64,000 bases of DNA from NCBI RefSeq assembly GCF_030272615.1, contig NC_081414.1:340672502-340736501 (forward strand), in the 5' to 3' direction. Below, one piece after another: positions 58,798 through 64,000 of this stretch. Made by a program: the position numbers and the translations under genes. Position 1 is the first letter of the stretch. Each line of letters begins with the position of its first letter. Source of the DNA: Cryptomeria japonica. Taxonomy: Eukaryota; Streptophyta; Pinopsida; Cupressales; Cupressaceae. The notes under the pieces are model-generated. The model had not been told where the DNA came from. It saw only the letters and a list, made by a program, of their open reading frames with translations, and ran no database searches.

Positions 58798-61245
58798 CTA
58801 AAAAAAGATGAGATTATGAGGCCCTGTCATGTGAGCCACCATGGCTTGAAATTTGTCAATATCTAGATCTTGAGGTACATTTATTTCCACCAGTGCTTGT
58901 TCCAGGATGTCTTTATGTTTTGGCAAAATTTTGAGTAACTCAAGTATGGATATTTGAGCAAGGGTTTTGCATAGTTGACTTACCAAATCATATTGAGTCT
59001 TTGGAATAGTATTTGATGTTGATGTATGCTCTTTCAAGACATATTTTTGAGCTTTGGTGGTTACATTGATCGATTCATGTTCGTGTTCGTCTTTGATTTT
59101 AATGATATTTACTTGATTGTTGTTTGTCGATATATGATTGATGGTGTTATTGTATACATGATTTATGTGAGCTCATCTGCTATCGTTTGATGATGAAGTT
59201 CCATCCTTATTGTAATTTGGAAGAGGATTTTTAAAGGTGTCATGATCACCATTTGTCTTGAGACCATCGACCGTTAAATCACCTCTATCAATCATGTCTT
59301 GAACAATGTTTTTAAGCCTCATGCAATCATTTTTTTGGTGTCCTTTGTTTCGATGAAAATCACAAAAGTGTGAGTCATTCCACCAAGGTGGTTTGACCTA
59401 GGGTTCAAAGTTGTTTATAGCTAGTAATGTGATAATCTTGTTTGCCAAGAGTTCTCAGAATGTTGATTCTAAGGATTGCCCCAATGGTGTGTAAATGCGT
59501 TTATTTAGAAAATTGTTGGTGTTACCCCTTGAATTTAGATTAGGTTCTTGATTTGTGTTCTTACCCTGGGTATTTTGGTTTTGTTTGCATTTGAAGGTCC
59601 CAAATTGGTATTTGGTGTATAAGTGTTAGTGCTTTGGTTAACATCCTTTTGATTCTTGGCAGCCTGAGGATTACTAGATAAAGCCAATACTAGTTGTTTG
59701 GATTTTATATAATTAGCATTAGTTCCTCCCTCATGACTAGTGTTCTTGTTTCTGGTCCAGAATCTGGATTTGTCTAAGGTGTTGTTGTTGTTCTGGTTGT
59801 TGAAATGAGAGTTGAATAAATAAGTTCCTTCTTTGAAGAACTTCAATTTTTCTTTCTTAATACATGCCTCCTCTACTTGGATTCCGTTTTTGATCAACTT
59901 GGCAAAAGATGGTATGCATTGGAGCTTGAGTATGTAACTCATCTCACTATTCATATTGTCGATGAAAATTTCCATCTTTTCCTTTTTGGGCACATCTCGA
60001 GGATATCTTGAAACCATCTGTCTCCAACGTTGAAGAAACACCATGAATGTTTCACTGTTTTTCTATTTGGTATTACATACATCTAGCATGGTGATTGCAT
60101 GTTTAATATTGTAGGAGTATTGAGTGATAAATTTATTGACCAACTCATCAAAGGATCTAATGGGAGGTGTAAGTTTGGATAACCACTCCATTGTTTGGCC
60201 TCCCAAGCTTCTTGGGAATAGCCTCATTAAATAGGTGTCATCATGGGAAAATTCAAGGCTCATAGTACAAAACTCCTGAACATGATCGCGAGGATCACTC
60301 TTACTATCATATTTGTTATATTTGGGTATGTCTGAAATTCGGGGGAAAAGGTATCATGTTCAATCTTCTGTCAAAGGGGTAAGGAAAATTTTCATTTAAG
60401 GAATACCATATTGTGGTCCCCTATTGCATGTCATGTATTTGCCTTTGCAACATTTACATTTGTTGTGTAAAAGAAACCATGGGCACATTTGTTTGTCAAG
60501 GGAAGGGTTCTTCCCTTTCGTTATCCCTAGGTCGGGCATGGACGTGTTCTAGTATGTTTTGTTGTCTAGGTATGTTTTGTTCAGGTTCACATATTTCCTC
60601 TTCTCTTTGTTGTTCTTGATAAGTATAATTTCAAGACCTTGTCCTAAAGATTTCAGCGTCGAAGTCTTCCGGAATCCTAACTCCTTTTCTTGTTAGCATG
60701 AGCATGTATTTTTCTTTGTTAGCCTCTATGAGTCTTTCCATAAGTCTTTGAAATGAGGTTCTTTCTTGAAATTCTTGGAGGAGCTCCTCAGTAATCTCTG
60801 TTTCCTCTAGATTTGGATACTTGAAAGGATTTGATAATCTTCGACCCATACTAGACTCTGGTTGTGGTTCACTTTGCTTGTTTCATTGAGAGAGAGTGAC
60901 AACATGCATCTAATAGAAACTTTATGTGACAAAGGGGATGAACTCCTCTTCTTCATTTTGTTTAGGGGTTGGTGGTTCAAATTGAGGTATGTTATAAGTG
61001 ATGTAGACTTTTAGGAAGAAAGATGGGTTGATCTTTCCTCTGTGATTTAAGTGTTGTTTGAATGCTGATTTTTGGCAACAGGCTCTACTTCTCAATGGTT
61101 TTACGTCAAATTCATTTGACTTGTCTTGAAGATATAAGCACATGTGATGGAGAAATGTGCGAGGAGATTTGAAGAGTTGGTGATTGATGTAGAGAAATCT
61201 ATTTCTTTTGGCAATTTTTTGAGAGCTCAGTTGTCGTTTCTTCAA
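58798..61245 (-). pseudogene. Element E gag
   Basis: A possible start is ATG 61245 (MKKRQLSSQKIAKRNRF, basic). A further piece is at 60849-60631. The retrotransposon-gag core lies at 60263-59880 with MRLFPRSLGGQTMEWLSKL, SFDELVNKFITQYS and FMVFLQRWRQMVSRYP. A zinc knuckle, CDFHRNKGHQKNDC, is at about 59330-59375, followed by MRLKNIVQDMIDRGDLTVDG. A linker with ILEQALVEINVPQDLDIDKF at 59037-58798 runs on to protease. Frames change near 60300, 59530 and 59040, and there are several stops. The protein would form the particle and bind RNA. Confidence 0.82.
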
Positions 61246-61728
61246 CTTAGTGTTGTGATCAATGGTTTCCTTTGGTTTGGTTAGATAACGATACTTTGTT
61301 TAAAAAATTAAGCCTACTTTATCAAATGAAGGTTTAGATTCCCCCTCATGGCAAAGTGCATCAAATGATATGGAATAAGAGCATTCCCAATATGGAAACT
61401 CGATTTGACAAATTAGGTTTAAACTAGGTATGTTTTGATGATGGAATCCGTTTAATTGGTGGACCTTTTGATCAGTGTGATGATGTTACCCAATTTTGAT
61501 AGGAGAAAGTGTTATCCTTAGCTAGTTTTGGATTCTTAAAGTTGTTGTTCTAAGAATGACTTGCCTGATTGTTTGGAATATTTTTTGATGTTTTGGTTTA
61601 AGTTTTGCCTGATGAGGTCGACTGAAGATCCAAAAGGGTATTTGAAATTGATGATAAAAAATTTAAAGAATGCTCGGTTGTGCTATCTATTTTTCTTAGT
61701 TTTACCTATGCCCTATGACAAAGACTGG

Positions 61729-62072
61729 ATGTGCTAAAGTTTTCCCTAGATGTGCTATTTAAAGCCATCAATGTGCTAAGCTGACCTGCTACGCGCTAAA
61801 CCAAAGTTTTTAATTTTTCTTATGAAAGGAATCGTTATGCACTAATCTATCCTCAAAAAGCACTAATGCTTTGACTTAGAGCACTACAGTGTGCCTCCAA
61901 TGCACTAGGCTGATGCCTCAATGTGCTAATATGGTGCCTAAGAGAGCTAGTGATAAGTTGCCAAATGTTCAGATGGTTATGCATTGTTTTTGAAGATGAA
62001 TGTGCTAAGTTTAATCTTTGATGCATTAAACTTTGACTCAAATGCACTAGGATATTGCTCCTATGCGCTAAA
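61729..62072 (-). repeat. Element E private motif array 2, in the gag-pol leader
   Basis: About thirteen copies of ATGCGCTAA (plus strand) or its transition products ATGTGCTAA and ATGCACTAA, spaced 15-60 bases apart. Intact-core copies are at 61791-61799 and 62063-62071. On the minus strand, E's own sense, it reads TTAGCGCAT, the same as array 1 read in the PMD sense. Confidence 0.8.
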
Positions 62073-63596
62073 CTACTCTGTTTGTTTTGTTTTTGGTTTT
62101 GTGGAAATTTTTCAATACTTGATTAACTTAAATGGATGATTTTTTGAAGTATAAAATGCAAACACAATATGAAAAAGACAACCATTTTTGTCTATTCTAA
62201 ACAAAGAGTGTATGTTCTGCGAGGATGTGTTCAAATCCCCAATGTTTTCATAGGATTAGAACAAATAAGAAAAATTCAAATAGACTCTTTATTCAAAGGT
62301 CATCAACAATACCATAGCCCACTAGTCTCGATACTCCATCATCTCAAATAGTCATGTCACCCCCTAGGGGGTTCCCATTTTTTTTGTCTTTTGCCAGAAA
62401 TTAACCGAAAGTGAATTTCTTCACAATTGAGTAGCTATCTTGGGAGATATATGGTGAGTAATCTTGGGGGCGGATTCTTCCCCACCCTTGCACTATGATA
62501 TTGAGGATGTCTGGATACTAACTTGGCTCAAGGTTTCTATTTCTAAGGTTCGTAATCAAGCTTCTTGTTCGGTCTTTAGTGATAAACTCCCTTGGAAGGC
62601 TTCCCAACCCTTAGAACAAAGACTTTACATATCATAAAGATACTGGGGGAAGGCTAATCACTGAGAAAAACCATTGAAGGGACTTTTGTCACCCTCCACT
62701 TTTGATTATAGTGGGTTGGAACACTTGGCGATAAATTCATTTCCCACTTAGGTCATTCTCCTCTCACCAACCATTTAAATGGCACTCTAAGAGAAACTCA
62801 GGAGGGCAGGCCTACTAAAGGTTGTAAATGCTTGAAATACTAAAAGCATAAGAGTGGTTTGCCTTTTTGATCACCCAGTTAAGGGGAGAGAATATACCTT
62901 ACACTTTGGAGGAAAAGCACAAAATGATTCTTTTTAATCTTACAATTCAGTTGTTTGCTAAGTCTAGTGGGAGATGTTGCTCCAAAAAGGCATGGTGTTC
63001 TTTTTACTTTTCAAGTCAATGATTTTCTTAGTCTAAGTAATGAGACCCTGGTCAACAAAGCAAATTCTTAGAGATGGTCAACAAATTCAATTCAATAGGG
63101 GAATGCTTTCCCTCTTTTTCTTTATCTAGAACTTGAAAACAAGTGAGGTTCTTTAACTTATGCAAGAAAATGTAATGGATCCTTTTAGACACCAAAGGAT
63201 GGTGAGGTTCTTTATAATGCTTTGCATAAATAAATTTTGTTTTGTTCTTTTTAAAGCCCCAAAAGGAAGTGTTTTCTCTTCCTATGAAAGAAAGCTACGG
63301 TTTTGTTTGTTGTTCTTTTTAAGTTACCCAAAAGAAAATGAGTTCAATTTTACTAATGAGGAAATGAAGAAAACTTTAAATAACTAACTTAACCAAGTTA
63401 GAAATAAAAAATTTAGTCACAAGCCTAAACTTCGTAAAAAAATCTCCTAATCTTGCAAACAAACGTTAGTTACCTACAATATAAAAACCAGTTAGAAAAC
63501 AGAATTTCAAGGTGGACTTCTACAAGTCTATTTTTCTGTCTATGTTACAATTTTGTTTTTCTCTCGGTGTCTTTTATGCTCCGATCTATAGACCAG

Positions 63597-63829
63597 ATGT
63601 GCTAAAGGATAGTACAAATGCACTAACTGATAATCCAAATGTGCTATATTGTTGCCTGTATGCACTGCACTGATGTTTTAAAACGCCGAGACCTACAAGA
63701 AATAGCAGAAATGCTATGCGCTAAGTTTACTGCGGGACGCGCTAAAGGATGGTCCCAAAGCATTAAACAGTGAGTGGGATGTGCTGAAGGATAGACCGAA
63801 TGCACTACAGAATGATATCCACATGCTAA
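63597..63829 (-). repeat. Element E private motif array 3, far leader
   Basis: About ten copies of the same motif. Intact-core copies are at 63716-63724 and 63737-63745. Three copies carry the longer form GCTAAAGGAT or GCTGAAGGAT (63601, 63741, 63782). Confidence 0.8.
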
Positions 63830-64000
63830 TTCAAGTTTTTCACGTACCTGCAAAGTTAGTCCTGCATCAAAAATGATTTGATAAATGGGGTTATGCCTGT
63901 GTGTGTGAAAAGTGAACCTGTATCTATATCTGAAAGACACAACACTTCAATTAAGTCATTAGATGCATGGTTAGTAAATCAATAATCAATGAATAATAAA

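Larger units (their letters stand above)
47280..64000 (-). mobile_element. Tat/Ogre-type Ty3/Gypsy retrotransposon E (5' LTR outside window)
   Basis: Minus-strand order from the right: long leader (64000-61246), gag (61245-59230), protease (about 58740-58400), RT (56706-55927), RNase H, a second (archaeal-like) RNase H (55340-54900), integrase (54720-53560), 43-bp repeats, an antisense PMD gene (49095-52183), PPT and 3' LTR (about 47280-48705). The second RNase H and an antisense ORF between pol and the 3' LTR are hallmarks of the Tat branch. At least 16.7 kb lies in view and no PBS was found before the edge. The left edge is approximate because no partner LTR is visible. Confidence 0.85.
61246..64000 (-). 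other. Leader of element E (non-coding, 5' LTR not reached)
   Basis: At least 2.75 kb upstream of gag without a recognised gene, PBS or LTR edge. It contains two private-motif arrays (61729-62072 and 63597-63829) separated by a stretch (62100-63590) in which I see no further structure. Long leaders are usual for Tat/Ogre elements. The open frames at 61853, 62169, 63160 and 63644 are not supported; two of them fall inside the arrays. Confidence 0.6.

Noticed and set aside
61246-64000. The 5' LTR and PBS of element E in the right-hand leader
   Set aside because: No match to the 3' LTR (about 47280-48705) and no tRNA-complementary site was found, so they must lie beyond 64000.
1-64000. Host protein-coding genes, tRNA, rRNA, CRISPR or organelle-derived DNA
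   Set aside because: None was recognised in either strand. The only tRNA-like matches are primer binding sites.

Overview
The window looks like intergenic DNA from a large-genome seed plant, probably a gymnosperm (inference from the very high density of old, nested LTR retrotransposons and the lack of any host gene, tRNA or rRNA I can recognise). Nearly everything is LTR retrotransposon. Reading frames are broken mainly by TAG/TGA/TAA stops and CpG motifs have decayed to TpG/CpA, as expected of long-methylated DNA.

Layout. (1) 1-912 is the right part of an LTR of a family I call A. (2) 913-2670 is anonymous AT-rich DNA. (3) 2671-13794 is a complete Athila-type Ty3/Gypsy element on the minus strand (LTRs 2671-3945 and 12522-13794, tRNA-Asp-like PBS, gag-pro-RT-RH-IN and an extra ORF before the 3' LTR). 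(4) 13795-15040 is the 3' LTR of an older minus-strand Gypsy element, G. Its 3' UTR resumes at 38398 and its integrase remnant lies at 40604-41389. (5) A family-A solo LTR (15355-16250 + 38102-38392, TSD ATCAC) sits in G. Inside it is a Sirevirus-like Copia element, B (16251-38101). Inside B's RT/RNaseH is a 5 kb block of unknown type, C (22380-23972 + 31938-35362). Inside C is a non-autonomous element, D (23973-31937, TSD ATCAC). This is a nest five levels deep. (6) 41390-45117 is another family-A LTR followed by a gag-only body. (7) 45118-47279 is the 3' LTR and 3' end of a Tat-like element. (8) 47280 to the right edge is a large minus-strand Tat/Ogre-type Gypsy, E, with dual RNase H. Its 5' LTR lies beyond the window.

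The most interesting content is the accessory cargo. E carries, antisense between pol and its 3' LTR, a plant mobile domain (PMD) gene with its own TATA box and a GT-AG intron. Athila and D each carry a sense-strand extra ORF of unknown function. Five families each also carry a private array of a short degenerate motif containing CG or CHG (E: ATGCGCTAA; G: ATTGCGATACC; Athila: CTGCAGGAACA; D: CTCGGTRA; B: AACCGGTRA). In E the same motif fills both the PMD intron and the gag-pol leader, sense-oriented in each. Element-specific motif arrays plus an element-encoded accessory protein resemble, in logic only, the VANC/VANDAL anti-silencing system of Arabidopsis. This is an inference that needs testing.

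LTR divergences are hand counts over the first 200-300 bases: about 5% for D, 9% for Athila and 11% for B. The D and B values agree with the nesting order.
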